Shown: positions 11,801-30,788, numbered from the stretch's first letter. The stretch is DNA of 64,000 nucleotides from Piscicola geometra (GCA_943735955.1 OX030960.1:3488233-3552232); one strand, 5' to 3'. Made by a program: numbers and translations. The notes: generated by a model from the sequence alone, not told the origin.

Positions 11801-13238
11801 TCTAATACGGCCAATGAAGCAAAGTTTATTGGAGAACCTATCAATCAGTCTACTATCATGTCTGTCTGTTTGACATCAGAACGAAGCACGCATCACGTGA
11901 TCCACTTTCATTGAAACGTGCCTTCACTACTTCATCAGCATCCCATCATTAATGCATGCGCGTGCACCACGTCAATGTGTTTACTCTGCGTTTGAATTAA
12001 AGATGCGTATTAATGGGAGAACGATTAATTCGATCGTTAATAAAATTTAATAAGTTGCTCGATAAGCTGAATAAAAATTGTTATATGTACCCAATGCCAA
12101 TTTTAATGTATGGCAAAAATTCGCTCAAAAATTATAGATTAAAAATTTATTTGAATATACATAAAAAAAATATTTTAGTAAATTTTAAATAATTTAAATC
12201 CACCCAAGCTACAGCAAACTTTGGCTATAATGAAAAAGGCAGGTGCGGTTTAGTTATTCAATTAGACTCCGACGGGAAATCAACAGGATACGCGCGAAAC
12301 CAAACACTCGATCGTTTAAGAAATATTAAATATAATTAAATTTAACAGATAAGAAGTAATATTCACTATAAAGATAATTTTTCATTTTCAAATAAAGTGG
12401 GAAATCATAAATGACTTGGCATTCAGCTCATATAATAATATATCTTTATATTGATATTGTTGAATAAAAAAGTGATTTATTAAAAGAAACAAGCTAGTCT
12501 TACCAAACTAAGTCGTCCGCTGACAGGAAAAAGTTTTGGAGGAGAGTTTCGGACGTTGGTGATGCTGTATACATCGTCCTCAGCATCATCATCATCACCA
12601 TCATGTTTCAAAAACTCCTCAAGTTCATTGCTGAAACCTTTGTTTGGTGGGGAGCTGATCGACTGCTTGTCGCTGCTCTTGAAACTGTTGGAACATACCC
12701 AACTAGTTTGGCATTTGTTGATTTTACTGTTGTTAGTTCCAAACTTGAAGCTTTGGTTCTTATTATCTGCTTCGTGTTTGTGCCTTTCAAGTCTGTAGTC
12801 ATCACAGGCAATGCGAACTGAGCCTGTAATGCTCTGGTTAGTTTTATAGCTGCCAAATTCAGAGTTATTTTCATTATTCATACTCTTTTTAATAATATTG
12901 GCTTTAGAAATTCCATTAAGATTGCTGTAGCTGTTGCTATGGTTATTTTTGTAGTTATTGTTAGCGCGACTCAGATTTTGGTTGCAATCGTCGACAACAG
13001 AGTGCCTGGGAGACAAGTTGAGCTGCACAATGCTGGAACTCTTGTTGGAACGTTCTACGTGTGGTGGGAAAACCTTTTCTGGCTTGGAAAGTGATATGAA
13101 CCTAGTGTGGGAGGGTTCTTCGACCTTGCTTTGAGAAGTCTTGTGGTGTAAGAAAGGGTTGTTGAAGTTGAGTTTTTTTGAGGCGATGTTGAAAATGTTC
13201 TTTTTCAAACTTTCTTGTTTACTGCCTTTTTGAGTCAT
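8831..13238 (-). CDS. Q/N-rich coiled-coil protein, probable Fez1 (LZTS/N4BP3) type
   Basis: Two minus-strand exons, 13238-12504 and 10312-8831, join in phase 0 over a 2.2-kb intron (donor TTG/GTAAGA, acceptor TTGCAG/AAC) into 738 residues. The first 245 are basic, Ser/Asn-rich and disordered. Exon 2 starts NKSNQIVKPVAFRPQTASLL, then long Asn/Gln-rich stretches, then heptad coiled coil from about residue 490 (EEDLMLRILELKKENQMLN) to the end. The C-terminal block RWQQEKQAVIEYQKKLQG resembles the WQEEK..V..YQ..IQG motif of N4BP3 and LZTS proteins, and VKPVAFRP resembles their Pro-Phe-Lys-Pro element. That family comprises cytoskeleton- and synapse-associated scaffolds. The homology call is from memory of a short motif; the coiled coil itself is certain. 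Confidence 0.55.
10313..12503 (-). other. intron of the coiled-coil gene
   Basis: A 2.2-kb AT-rich intron between the two coding exons. I see no exon, RNA gene or recognisable mobile element in it; the longest open frame (11717-11914) has no coding character. Confidence 0.5.
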
Positions 13239-16200
13239 TTTGCTTGTATTATGCCAGCTTGTATGTGAGCTTTTGTTTGAATTTTTCTGTGTGCTTACAT
13301 GTGTGACTATTTCTGTGAGTCTTCTTTTCAGTGCGGCTTCTGTTGAATATCTGTTTCAAGCACGTATGGTTAGATCTGTTTTAATCGAGATTTTTATATA
13401 GTTCTTGCATAGACCTTGCTTCCTGATACAGCGTAAACATGCCTTATCTGCTACATTTCTTACCGGAGATCTTATCTTTTTGGTATGCCGAAAAAAACTT
13501 TTTAACGAAGAAATTGGAAACCACTTATATTAGAAAACCTAGAATGATAAAATTTATATAAAATAAATAGAAAAAAACTTGCAGATTAAATAAAAGACAA
13601 CTCACAAAGCAAAACGCCTATGAAAAAATTACCTTGCCAAAGTCAAGGCAAGTTGCACAAGACAAAAGAATTATTGAGTGAGTGAGTGAGACAGGTATTG
13701 ATTTGATTATGACTCATCGGATGACGTGAGACATTATGGAAATTTTATTCTCAAAGTATTAAGAATTGTTGAGATTGCAAAGAATTAAAAACATTGAAAA
13801 TGATGGTATTAGTGAAAGCACTTTCGACCTTTAGTATTATTAGGAAGATTAAAGTGCCTTAAAAGCAACAAAAAACCGAGTTTTTAAAGCGAAGTGGAAT
13901 GGAAGTAATGAAATAATTGAAGTTGTGAGAGTGGTTAAGCCTGCTGCAATATAACAATTAAAGCAACAAAGCTACAATTACAGCAGTTCCAAGTCGTATA
14001 ATTGCTATTTCTACTAGAGGGTAATTAGAGATGATGGATGGATAAAGTACAAGGTGCAAGAAATAGCCAGATTGATTTTTAATTTCAAATTCAATTTATT
14101 TTATACTTTTTAAAAGATTATTTTATGAAAAAAGAAATATATTTTTTCAGAAACTTTTATAAATATAAATAAGTTTATCAGTAGTAATAGTAATGAATGG
14201 CTGTGTGAAAGAAGTGTGAGAAAATAACTAACCTCGGGAAAACACAATGTTATTAGTGGTGTTGGCTGTGCGTTTTTATATTAGTGCTTTTTTTTCTAGT
14301 ATTTTTTAGTAAAGAAAAATATTTTTCTATTTCAAACACTTGCCACAGAGTCAGTGTTATAAAGTTTCTGTAATCAAACGCACTTCCACTTCGTAAGTCT
14401 TCCTTCTTCAAAAGGTTTTTATACGCAGTCGAAGAAAAATGAAAATACTATCCAAAAAACTTATATAGCTTTTAAAATCTATGCGTTATGTTTTTTATAT
14501 TCATTTAACAAATTAAAAATGCCATAGAGTATTTCATAACTTAATAACTGGAAAATTATTACATCGAAAATTATTTGATAAAATGAATAACCTCACAAAG
14601 ACTATTATGAAACTCACAAGTAACAACGTTGCGTTTGACACCTTCACTCTTCCAGTCTTCGTCACGCGAGGCTTTAAATACCCTCCGATTCAAGCACCTC
14701 CTCTGAGCTGTCAATCAAACTCTAAAAAATAATAACATGCACAATTTATTATGCTTATTCGAAATTATCGACTATTATTCACTCCATCTTCATTGTTTCA
14801 AGTCGAGAAATTTCTGCGCTCAAAACAAAAGACTATTCGTAGCTTAGTGCCGCATGCTGGTTATATACGAAGCGCCATAATGCAGCATGGATAATACTTA
14901 GCCAATACAAAACCTTGTGTATATGTAATGTCATAACTTTTAGTTCATACAGCAACTAGAAGCGCGTCAAATCTGATATACAAACTGTCATATCGAGTGA
15001 TAAGAGCTTTGTTATACGGTATAACACCGGTATAACTTATACCAGTGTTACACAAAGGTTCAAAAGAAGTGGCATCTGTTACTCCACATGGCTCCGTCAG
15101 TCATTTAACACCTTTCTTTCGTTCTTCACGTGGAGGTAATTGAAAGAGAATTGGAAGAGTTGAAAAAGAGAACCAGAGATGCAATGATAAATTATGAAAT
15201 CCATTTAAAACGAACATAAAGCCTTACAAAATTGAATTGAAAGTTTGAATATAAATCGACGTGGTTATGGAAGCCGTTCATCATGTAAGCCTTGAGCTAA
15301 TTATTTGAAGCTTTCAATGATTCGGATCTAAAATGTATAATCTTTGAATAAAAAAAAGCTTTTTGCTTTTATATAATTTATTAGAACAAATAATTATAAT
15401 TTCCTCAAATGATTGAGCATGTTTTCAGGTTATGAAGCCAAGACCATTGAAGCCTAATAAATCAATTTCATAATGATATTCAAGTTCTCTTAGATTTTAT
15501 ATGTGATTATTCCTAGAGACTAAATTTTTTTCTAACTTCTGAATAGACGTTATAATCTCATTGATATTTAAGTTTCAATAAAATGAGCGAGTCATGATAT
15601 TATATATTTATATTTTTCAACATTTTGATATTGTTATGACACACCTAATCCTCTTTCAAAACAAAAGAAATCCCTACTTAAAAATTGCAATATTTCTCAG
15701 CTTGACTCGAGTGAGAATTCAAAGGTTTTAGAGTCTCAGGTTCTTTGCACACAAGAATGTTTGCTTGCTTATGCAACTGGTTAAACCTGAAACAACACTT
15801 CACTATTATATTTTCTAAACGCTTTAGATCGTAAGAAAAACCCGAAAAAGCCAAGTCGTAAAGGTCATGGTAACATAAATCTTAGTCTAAATAATTGAAA
15901 CAACAAATTCACTGACACTGTACTATAAAACTTATCGTACTAACGAAAGCAACATAAAGAACAAATCACGAACGAACACAATGAAAAGCACCACAAAGGA
16001 ACACAAACAAGATGGTGATGGCGTCATGCAGAGAGGCTTGCAAGTCTCAACTACGGCTCATTTGTTTTTGAATGATCGCAGAATCTTTGCAGAAGAACAA
16101 GGTGGATGACTTTTGATGGATGCATCGGGGATTGATTAAAAGAGCATCCACCCCCACAAAGTTACTCACATCCTGTTAAGTTAATCATTTATATAGACAG

Positions 16201-17393
16201 ACTCCATTGTAGACTTGACCTTATCTTCAATTCTTCACTACATCCGTTACAGTTCTTCGTCAAAATGAGTAGTTTACTTAATTACTTAAAATTATATTTT
16301 ATAATAATTATTTTAATTTTTTTCCAAACACGCTGTTTGTATTTCTTTAATCATTCTTTTGAACTTTAATCTTATGAAACTCGTTTAATCAGTGGAAGCC
16401 CACCTTTTCCAAGCTTTCAACAAACTTGGACGGGTTAAATATAGTTTCATTAGTTTTCAGACTAGAAATATCTTTAAAAATCAAATTTTAAATTATTCCG
16501 ACAAGTCTTCTTGTTTTTATGCCTGCCTGTGCGTGTGCATGTCCGTGTTTGTAAGTCTGCATTTACCACACCAGACGTCTTTTGTCTTTCTTTGTCTGCT
16601 CCGCTTTGTTTTACTATAATTAATTTCAAGTATAGTTTCATATTCGGCTGTTTAGATTCATTTTAATGATCAATTAAACTTTATTTCAAATTTCTTTTAA
16701 AGTTTGTTTTTTAAATAAAAAATAAATGCAAGAAAACTTTAAACTCAATTATTTAGTTTTAATCGCAAATGAATTAAAAATATTTTTTACAATTATTTAT
16801 CGCGTTTTAAAATGTTTACGTAGGAAAAGTTTGTGCATTTTCTGTGTATGTCTGTTTGTGTATGCATGTGTTTCTGTGTACGTATGCACAGTGGTATGCG
16901 TGGATGTACGCATGTATGGATGTGTGCAGCAGGCAGGATTCTTGCTTCTGACGTGACATTCAAAAACGTCCTCCCAATGACAACCTTGCCAGCCGTGCTG
17001 ACCGTTCATAAACTCTTGTGAAGGGGTCTAAAGTTCAGTTTTAGCTTTAGAAGATCTCTTACAAACATCATAAAAAGTTAGCTTAATAATTTGTTTAAAA
17101 AAAATTCTTTGATTCTAAATTGATGAAAATACTTGTTAAAACTTGATATGAAGAGATTATTTATTGATGTTCCAAACAGTTGCTTAGTTATCCAATCAGC
17201 TTAACTTTTCCTGGCACTACAATAATAAACTTGAAGGGAAATCTGAGCCATTCAACAATTTCTACACTAATTCAAGTGCACGTTTCTACACGAAGTAGAT
17301 CATCAATGTTGAGATATTAAAGCACACAAAAAAATCTGAATCTTTCGATATCAGCAACTTTAAAAGACTTGAACTCAGTAAAACCTAAACAGC
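13239..17393. other. intergenic region between divergent genes
   Basis: About 4.2 kb separating the coiled-coil gene (-) from the Na+/K+-ATPase gene (+). It should hold both promoters. Visible structure: a near-perfect 13-bp inverted repeat at 15022-15050, a GAGT run near 13675-13690, and degenerate TG-rich stretches at 16520-16560 and 16840-16930. No open frame with coding character was found. Confidence 0.4.
15022..15050. repeat. short inverted repeat
   Basis: Arms of 13 bases (TAACACCGGTATA and, inverted, TAACACTGGTATA) separated by 3 bases, one mismatch. It lies in the intergenic region about 2.4 kb upstream of the Na+/K+-ATPase start. It could be a hairpin, a dimeric protein site, or a remnant of a small foldback element. 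Confidence 0.5.
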
Positions 17394-23497
<6,104 letters not shown>

Positions 23498-25382
23498 ATG
23501 TACGAACGAATGAGTAAATTAATACAAGAAAATGCAGTGAAAAAAGCTGAAAAAAGTTTAAGAGTGATTTAAATAAATTTTAGCAAAATGCAAATTTAAA
23601 ACTGGTTGAAGTTTGGAACTGTCAATTGAAAGAGTGTTTTCATAGAAACGTCTGTGTGCTGTAGCTAGTCGTCTTAGAGATTCTTGTTGTTGATATCGGC
23701 TTCTGTTAGCTATTTTTGACATTGAACTGCTTACTCTAAAATTTGAGTGATTTTTTTATGAACATTTTATTTTCTTTACAATTTAAACCCTATTTTGAAA
23801 AAATCCTTCATTTTGAGAATATATAAACAACTAACGTTATTTTTGTAAACTTCTAACGTTTTTTTGCTTTTGTCTATATTTTTTAATTTTTCGTACTTTT
23901 TTAAAACATAATTTGACTTCTAACCATTTGCATTTGAAAGCCATTTATGACATTTTTATATTGTTTGATAATAGAGATAGCTAATGAAAATGTGTATTTT
24001 CGTTTCATGAATGAATCTTTTAAAATATATTTTATTTTTTCACTAAAGTTATGATGTTAAGGAATAACTATGACTTTTTGACATTTATTTTATAAGCATT
24101 TTTGAAAGAATAAAAAAAGAAAAAAAATTGGAAAAGAAATATACGAAACGACAATAATTTAATTTTAATCTTCTCATGTTCAATTTTACGTGTCTTAACT
24201 TTTTTGCTTTTCCTCTACAAACTAGACCCTTTTTGTACGTTTCTTCAAAAAACTTAAGTTTTTGTCAAAGGCTTCGAAAGTTTTTTGAATTAATTTTTGT
24301 ATTTCAATTTTGTTGCGTGAATTTTTTGCTGAAACTGATTTATTTTTCGAAGTTTTTTGTTATTTTATAATAACATTGCTACAACGTTAGAAACTCTTCT
24401 ATAGCACTAAACTTTAGTGACTAAAGACTGTAATGTTTTTGAGAACATGATAGATGTGAAAATAAAATATAATTAATGAGCTTCTTTTTCACTAAAAACA
24501 GAAAAAAATAAATAATTTTTTTTTATATAGATGACCTTTCATAAGTGGTTGAAACGATCATAGAAACAATTAATTTCTATACGAATGTGACTGGTCCGCA
24601 GAAACAAAGAATTCTGACTGGTTTGACTAGAGCTCGCCTCACTTTGAGCTGGCCTCATTTTGATCTCGTTCTAAAAGAAATTATTTTGAAATAATAGGAG
24701 TTATTTAAAGCGTCTGAAAACATTTAATTTTTATTCATAACGCTAGGTGTTTTCTTCTTTAGACGAGCTCTTGATGTAGCAGGTTCTGGACAAAGCGGGT
24801 TTCAAATCAAGCGACTTCTAGGCATTCCGTTTTGCTTTATATTCCATGCAGTTTCATTTAACCGAATTTTTTTTCTTACAATAAAATTTAATTAATCAAA
24901 TAAATATAACAATTACACGTCTCTATTTTGAATACATTTGAAACTTGAGAGCTTTCCAAACACTTTAATTCTCAAAATTCGTATCAGTCTTATTTGAAAC
25001 CATATTTTAAAAAATGTGAATAGCTACTTCAAATTTTCTTTAGCTGAAATTGAAACTTCATTTCCCTTTAAATAGGAACAATAACTACAATAATTTATTC
25101 GCATACCGATTGAAATTCAACTTGAAAAATCAAAAGCATTTTTAAAAAGCGTTTTCTTAAGAAAAGACTACTTTAAAAACACCTGTCTAAAGTCTATTTC
25201 AAAATTCTTCAAAATTTCAATCATAATATAGACGAATTAAGGCGCGGATCTTGAAATAATTAAAGCTATATATTAAGGAGCCTTCAGAAAAGATATATCG
25301 AGACTAACCATTCACTCTTATTGTTCAGATTAACTCAGCATTTAAGCCGTAAAGAGTCTAATGTTTTTGCTTTCCGCAAGAA
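23498..25382. other. AT-rich intergenic stretch
   Basis: Sequence between the Na+/K+-ATPase stop and metalloprotease 1. Very T-rich; one 64-codon open frame at 24176-24370 is composed of Phe/Leu codons from T runs and is not credible. I see no gene or mobile element. Confidence 0.4.
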
Positions 25383-28300
25383 ATGAATTCGATATTCGCT
25401 CTAGCGTTCTTGTGGGGACTCGGTCTCAGCGTAGAAGGTTCAACACCTTCTTATATTCAAAATTATAAATTATATAATTTATTTAAAATTACAATTTATA
25501 ACTGAAATCATTAAGCTATCCAACTAAAATACTCATCATAATAATTTAACCACAATCAACACAGAAATCCGAGGATCCCATATTCCATTGGTGTTAAAAG
25601 ACATAGATGGTGTAAAATACACTAAAAACTTTCTTGACTGTGAGTGCTAATTTCAATTACTTTTTTTACCGAAAATGTAAATATTTCATAAAAATAGTAT
25701 TAAAAAATTGGTTTCAATACCAAAGTGAGCAGCGATCAGGTTGAAGATGAAGGCATGTTCAAGAGACCATTCGTCGAACCACCTCACGAGAGAAGGTCTA
25801 AAAGATCGAACCCTCGTCTTCAGATCATCGAAGTTTACGTCGTCACCGATTACTCCTTCTACCAAAAGTAATATTAATTCATCGAAAAACTATGCTCTGA
25901 CTTTTTTTGTTCTAAGTAACAAAAATCAAATTTAAAAAAAAGTTAATTATCAAATAATTAGAAATAAAGTATTTAGGTATTAATCCTTCTTAATTTACGA
26001 CTTGACCTCTTCCCACAGTTGGCTCAACATCTCCGGGAACGACACTCGCTTGGCCATCAGAAACATAAGATACCACTTAGCGAAAGTTTTCATTGGTGTG
26101 AGTGTGCTTCAATGAGGCATTGCTTCATTCACTATTCCTGAATGAATACATAGAATATCAATTTTTTATTCCAATTGAATACATTTTAGTTTAATTATTT
26201 AAAAACTATTTCAGGTGAATGACATTTATTCGAACATGCAAAGCCCTCTTTTCGACTACCGAGTCAAACTGATGGGAATGACTATACAGAGAGTAATTAA
26301 ATTTGAGAAAAAAATTTATAATAAAAATTTTAAAATCGGATTGTTTCTACTTTTTTTGGAAAAATATTTTAAGATCAAACACTGATTTCAGCCTAGTTCA
26401 AACTTTAGATACAAAACTGAGCATAGTCGCCTAAAATGTCATTCTACTCCCTAGGCAAGTTTGGATTCTCCTTTCACCGATAACTTCGTGGATGCCGATG
26501 GAAATCTTAATCTATGGGACGCCTTCAGACCATTCCAAACCTGGGTCAACAATAACATCAATCGGTTTCCCTCTTTTGACGTCATTGTTGGCTACACCAG
26601 GTGAAAGAATAATTGAGTGTAACAGATAAATTCTTTTTCATAAGATTTACATATACGAAAGGTTTTTGTAACTTGTAAGGCTGACTTATCATTCCCAGTC
26701 AAACTCTTCATCTCTCAAAATAGTCATCAAGGAGAAGGAGCTGTTGGGCTAGCAATTAGAAAATCCGCTTGTAATCGTGGCATTTCTTTGATCCGAAGTC
26801 ATATTTACACCCTTGACATCGTCACCACGGCTCATGAAATTGGACACACGTTAGAAATTTTTTTATATAAAAAGATAAGAAATCCGGAATTTAGTAGTGT
26901 ATTTGTAATTAATTTTGTAAATAAAATTATTTGCAAAAATATTCTTAAATGTTTTTTAAAAAGATCACATTCTGAGAGCATAAACCAAAATAGCTTTTCA
27001 AGTTGTTCTATTAATTAATTATTTTTTTAGAGTTGTATTAAAAGTTGTCGTATGTATAATAGTCATTTAAATCTAACCAGTTTCTATAGATATCTCCTTA
27101 TTCATATATCTTTATATCTGGAATAGTGGCAGTTAGTGTTAACCAACTGGCAATTATCTCCACTCACTCACTGGTGGTGACACTCTGCTGGATTTAACCT
27201 AACCACTTGTTTCCACTAGGCTATCAGCAAATCACGACGGTCAATCTAACAACTGTAGCGAGGATGATGGCTACCTGATGGCACCATCACATGCTGAGAG
27301 CATCAACCAAAATACCTTTTCAAGTTGTTCTATTAATGAAATCGACTCTTACGTTCAATACCTGAACAGGTTTGTATTTGTTTATCAGCTTATATAATCT
27401 ACATATTTTGGCAGTAGAATAAAAATATTATTAACTTAAAAATAGTTCAAAATCAAAGCTATGATACACCATTGCAGAAACAATCAGAATTGTCTGAAAT
27501 TTCAGTCCGACGACGAAGTGGTTTTGGCTCCTTTGGCTGTGGGTAGTCCGGGACTTCGTTTCACTCTTAGCCAGCAGTGCAAGATGGTTTTCGGACCTAC
27601 CTCTTTCTACTGCTCTGTGAGTATGTTGAATCCTGGTACGTTTGTGCACCTAACTATTGTTTTATTTGTACTTCATTTTCCAGGATGGAAGAAACACTCA
27701 TTTAGGAATCTGTGGAATATTTTTTTGCTGGAGTCAACGATCAAATTCGTGTTCAGCTGTGACAAACCAGGCTGCCTACGATGGCACTTCTTGCGGCAAC
27801 AGACGCTGGTGTTCGAATAAAATTTGTGTGGCAGGTGGAAACGCTCCAGAAAATGTAGAATCCTGTCTTTATGGGGATCGGTGGAACAATGTCACCATTA
27901 ACAATTTTTCCTTGGCGTGTTCTAAAATCAGTAAGAGTGTGTGTTATTCGAAAACTATGAACGATGCCTGCTGCAAAACTTGTGACTCGTTAGCTTCTGG
28001 AAGCCCGGGTAAAGTCCTACTGAGTTTTTGGTGTTATCTCATGACTGCTTTTATTGTGAAATAAGCATTAACAATTATATTCATTGTCAGTTACTTTGAC
28101 GCGTTTGATAGACTTAAGCCATGAATTTCTTTTCTCTTTCTAATGAAATTTTGAAAGGCTACGCATTTAAATATTTTTTTAGCTTAAACAAATATAATAA
28201 TGAATTTTTTAAAAATCGACAAGTCAAACATCGTTTTTCAAATAGGATGTCCCTTCGGAGATAGAATGGATAACTGCAGAGAGGCAGTTTCTCGAACCCC

Positions 28301-28685
28301 CAAAGTATGCCGTTTTGCGAAAAATATGTGCTGCGAAAGTTGTGTGGGAAGAAATTTGGTACGAAATTCTGATAGTTTTTTCTAATATACTACATTCCGT
28401 GATTTGGACTTATTTATTAATTTGATTGGCTAGTTAATATTTTGTATAATGGATTTTGACTTTTTATCATGAATATTTAAACAAAGTATTTACGCTGAGT
28501 TTTATTATAAATAATGGAAACTATTCAAACCTTGTTTTACGAAAAATATAATGAGTAATACAAAAATCGAAGACTATCCAGAATTCAAACAAAAGTGTAG
28601 TTTTAGTTTGCATTTCGGAAAATTGTATTTTTTTGTGAATTAAACTGCTAAGAAATCTGATTAACGTTTTCAGTGGTTTCGTTGA
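25383..28685 (+). CDS. secreted reprolysin-type zinc metalloprotease 1
   Basis: Modelled exons: 25383-25437, 25565-25643, 25733-25867, 26019-26097, 26215-26292, 26455-26600, 26724-26849, 27220-27369, 27478-27616, 27684-28008, 28246-28358 and a tiny last exon 28674-28685, about 478 residues. Order: signal peptide (MNSIFALAFLWGLGLSVEG), a very short prodomain of roughly 50 residues, furin-like site RRSKR, M12B catalytic domain starting IIEVYVVTDYSFY, zinc site HEIGHTLSANHDG, Met-turn YLMAP, an ADAMTS-like Cys-rich module (AYDGTSCGNRRWCSNKICV) and two ShK-like six-cysteine repeats ending CCKTC and CCESC. It should act extracellularly. Ambiguities: the exon 2/3 junction, the exon 7 acceptor (26723 fits phase but drops a few expected residues), and the end, since reading through exon 11 gives an alternative stop at 28383-28385. 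The exon 8 zinc motif is split across an intron. Confidence 0.85.
26955..27018 (+). pseudogene. relic partial copy of metalloprotease exon 8
   Basis: Inside the intron between exons 7 and 8 lies a diverged copy of about 55 bases of exon 8: TCTGAGAGCATAAACCAAAA here against GCTGAGAGCATCAACCAAAA at 27294-27313, continuing through a shared TTTTCAAGTTGTTCTATTAA. It has no acceptor in the right place and hits a stop, so it is probably a dead exon fragment from a local duplication. Confidence 0.75.
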
Positions 28686-29483
28686 GCAACTTATCATAGC
28701 TGAAAAACAACATGAAGCTCGTGGGAGAGTAAGACAATTAGAAGTACTTAAAATAAAAATTAAGTTATAGATTTAATTTCAGTTATATTTTAGAATCAAG
28801 TGTTTCAGCACTATTAGGCTACTTCAGAAAACAATCAAAATAAACGAATAAGAAATAAGTGTTTGAGCATCTTTAGGATAGTTCATTAAGCCCTAAATAT
28901 ATATCTATAAAATCAAAATCAATTTCTTAATTTCAGAATAATTTTTGCCTATTTGAACAATCTTTATTCATGTGTCTTGGGGTCACTACTATTAAGGTGA
29001 ACCCTTCACTACCAAAAAGTGGGAGGTTCCGGACCCCAGGATCATCGCCAATTAATATTTAATACGATCAAGTTTTTTATATGATTAGCAACTCATCTAA
29101 AAGTAAAAAAAAACTCGAACAGTGGTAAACACTTTTGACTTCTCTTGGTCATTCTATAAAATTTTCAGAAGTATTTGCAAGTAATCATAAGCCTGAACTT
29201 CGTAACGAAATACAAAAATTTTAAGTTTTTCCAACTTTTTAACAGAATTCTAAATATCAAATAAGAGTTTTAATTTATTGATAAAGTAATTCAAAGGTTA
29301 AAAACTTAAATGGGAAACACTTTGGACTTTTTGATTAGTTTAAAATGAGATCAACTTAAACAAGAGTGTCTAAAGTATTTTCCATTTTTCTAGTTTTTAA
29401 ACCTTTAAAAGTTTAATTAGAGTTAAGAAGATTTATTGAGCCTATTGAAATACTTTATCCATTTCAGAACTAATAGGCTATTA

Positions 29484-29760
29484 GATTGTGTGCGAATCGA
29501 ATGAGCTACATATGCCACCCGTTCACCAATGTTTAAAAAATTAAAAAACTCGAAAATTTCAATTATTTCTAACTCGATAACACATAAAAATAAAAAGAAT
29601 TTAACGAGTTTCTCAGACCGATTCATCCATCAGAGTAAAAAGTTTCATTGCACCCTCTACAAATCGTGGCAAAACTATTCCGAAAGCTTGTTCCAATCAT
29701 GAAACTAGAGTGTGAGGGAATATTATAATATCATCGTTAAGTGAAAGACTACAAACTAGG
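29484..29760 (-). repeat. dispersed tRNA-like repeat, copy 1
   Basis: Shares blocks with 32190-32440 and 36265-36545: GCCACCCGTTCACC, a CATTGCACCCTCTA block followed by AAATCGTG, and ACTATTCCGAAGxCTTGTTCCAATCA. On the minus strand the first block reads GAACGGGTGGC, the start of a tRNA-like head seen better in copy 3. Confidence 0.6.
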
Positions 29761-30395
29761 AAAGAATTATTGACAGATCCACAGAAAATATTAAATGTCT
29801 CGAAGAGCGGCAGTTCCATCGTAGTTGATTTTTTCCATAAATACCTGCTTTACTTGTTTTTGTTTTATCTTTTCACCCATTTGTATTTTTTCTTGATTGA
29901 ATTTGCAGTAGAATTATCCATATCTTACTATGACAAAATTTATTTAGTAAATTTTTGACTGCATTTTTAAAAAACGTGAAATCCATTTTTCCTGAAACAT
30001 ATGCCCATGACTTGTGTACATGCGTTTTTTTACCACATTATTTAATAGATACACACAAAAAGCATTGATTAATATATAAATAATACAACAAAGGTATTTC
30101 TAACCGTATCTTCTTTTTGCACAGCTCGATTCGTTAGATGATTCAAAACATTAACTTTTTAGTCGTTAAAATTGATAAACAATCTTTTTTTTATCTGCGA
30201 CAAACTTAAGCCAAAAGGACGATAAAAAAGAATTAAACAATATTGTCATCCACGTGAAAAATAATATTTAACACAATTAGAGTGCGTTCGATAAAAAACG
30301 TTTTGATCGACTTAGTTCACCTTGAATTTAATAATACATTTTAAAATTAACAAGTTTTGTATTTGATGATAATGTCATTCAAAGTTTGAAAATAC

Positions 30396-30478
30396 AAAAA
30401 ATAGGAACACTTTGGGCTTTCTAGTAAATCCATTAAGTTAATGGATTAACTAGAAAGCCCAAAGTGTTCCTATTTTTT
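30396..30478. repeat. large near-perfect palindrome
   Basis: Arms of 41 bases (30396-30436 and 30438-30478) around a single central base, with one mismatch. Each arm contains TAGGAACACTTTGGGCTTTC. The arm core resembles a diverged hairpin at 29310-29390, so this is probably a young member of a foldback family. Confidence 0.9.
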
Positions 30479-30513
30479 AACACAGTCCTACTTTAAAATT
30501 AGATCAACCAAGA

Positions 30514-30714
30514 GAGTCTGAAGTTCTTCCCATTGCTCTCATTTTATAAAACTTAAATGGTATAAATGACTTTATCATCAATTGAAAATCTCGTTTGATC
30601 TAAGCTCCACTTAAATGTAACGAATTTAAATTTAAGAGAGTCTGAAGTCTTTCCCAATGTTAGCTTTTTAGAACTTCGGATGGTAGAAATAAAAAGAGTC
30701 TAAAGTTTTTCCCA
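30514..30714 (+). promoter_or_regulatory. repeated GAGTCTRAAGT motif upstream of prodomain-only gene A
   Basis: Three copies of GAGTCT(G/A)AAGT followed by a T/C run and CCCA at 30514, 30638 and 30696, the last 47 bases before the TATA box. A single copy sits in the same place before gene B (34901). They could be regulatory sites or only repeat remnants related to the nearby palindrome arms. Confidence 0.35.
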
Positions 30715-30742
30715 TTGCCCTCATTTTTTAAAACTTGAATGG

Positions 30743-30750
30743 TATAAATA
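30743..30750 (+). promoter_or_regulatory. TATA box of prodomain-only gene A
   Basis: TATAAATA 39 bases before the start codon at 30789, in the context GAATGGTATAAATA that recurs at the paralogous gene B. The short spacing implies a very short 5' leader. Confidence 0.65.
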
Positions 30751-30788
30751 GAAAGAACCGTTAGCTTCGAAAGTTAATTTACTCCAAA

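Larger units (their letters stand above)
28686..30788. other. intergenic stretch with repeats upstream of the prodomain-only genes
   Basis: Contains a copy of a dispersed tRNA-like repeat (about 29484-29760), a degenerate hairpin (29310-29390), the large palindrome at 30396-30478, and repeated GAGTCTRAAGT elements near 30514, 30638 and 30696. No coding sequence recognised. Confidence 0.5.

Noticed and set aside
16392..17021. Several short open frames upstream of the Na+/K+-ATPase
   Set aside because: Composed of Cys/Val codons from degenerate TG repeats; overlapping in all frames.
24176..24370. 64-codon Phe/Leu-rich open frame
   Set aside because: T-rich spacer; composition explains the frame.
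28985..29050. Possible SINE head (GGTTCCGGACCCC)
   Set aside because: Only a weak B-box-like match, no A box at the right distance, no second copy in the window.
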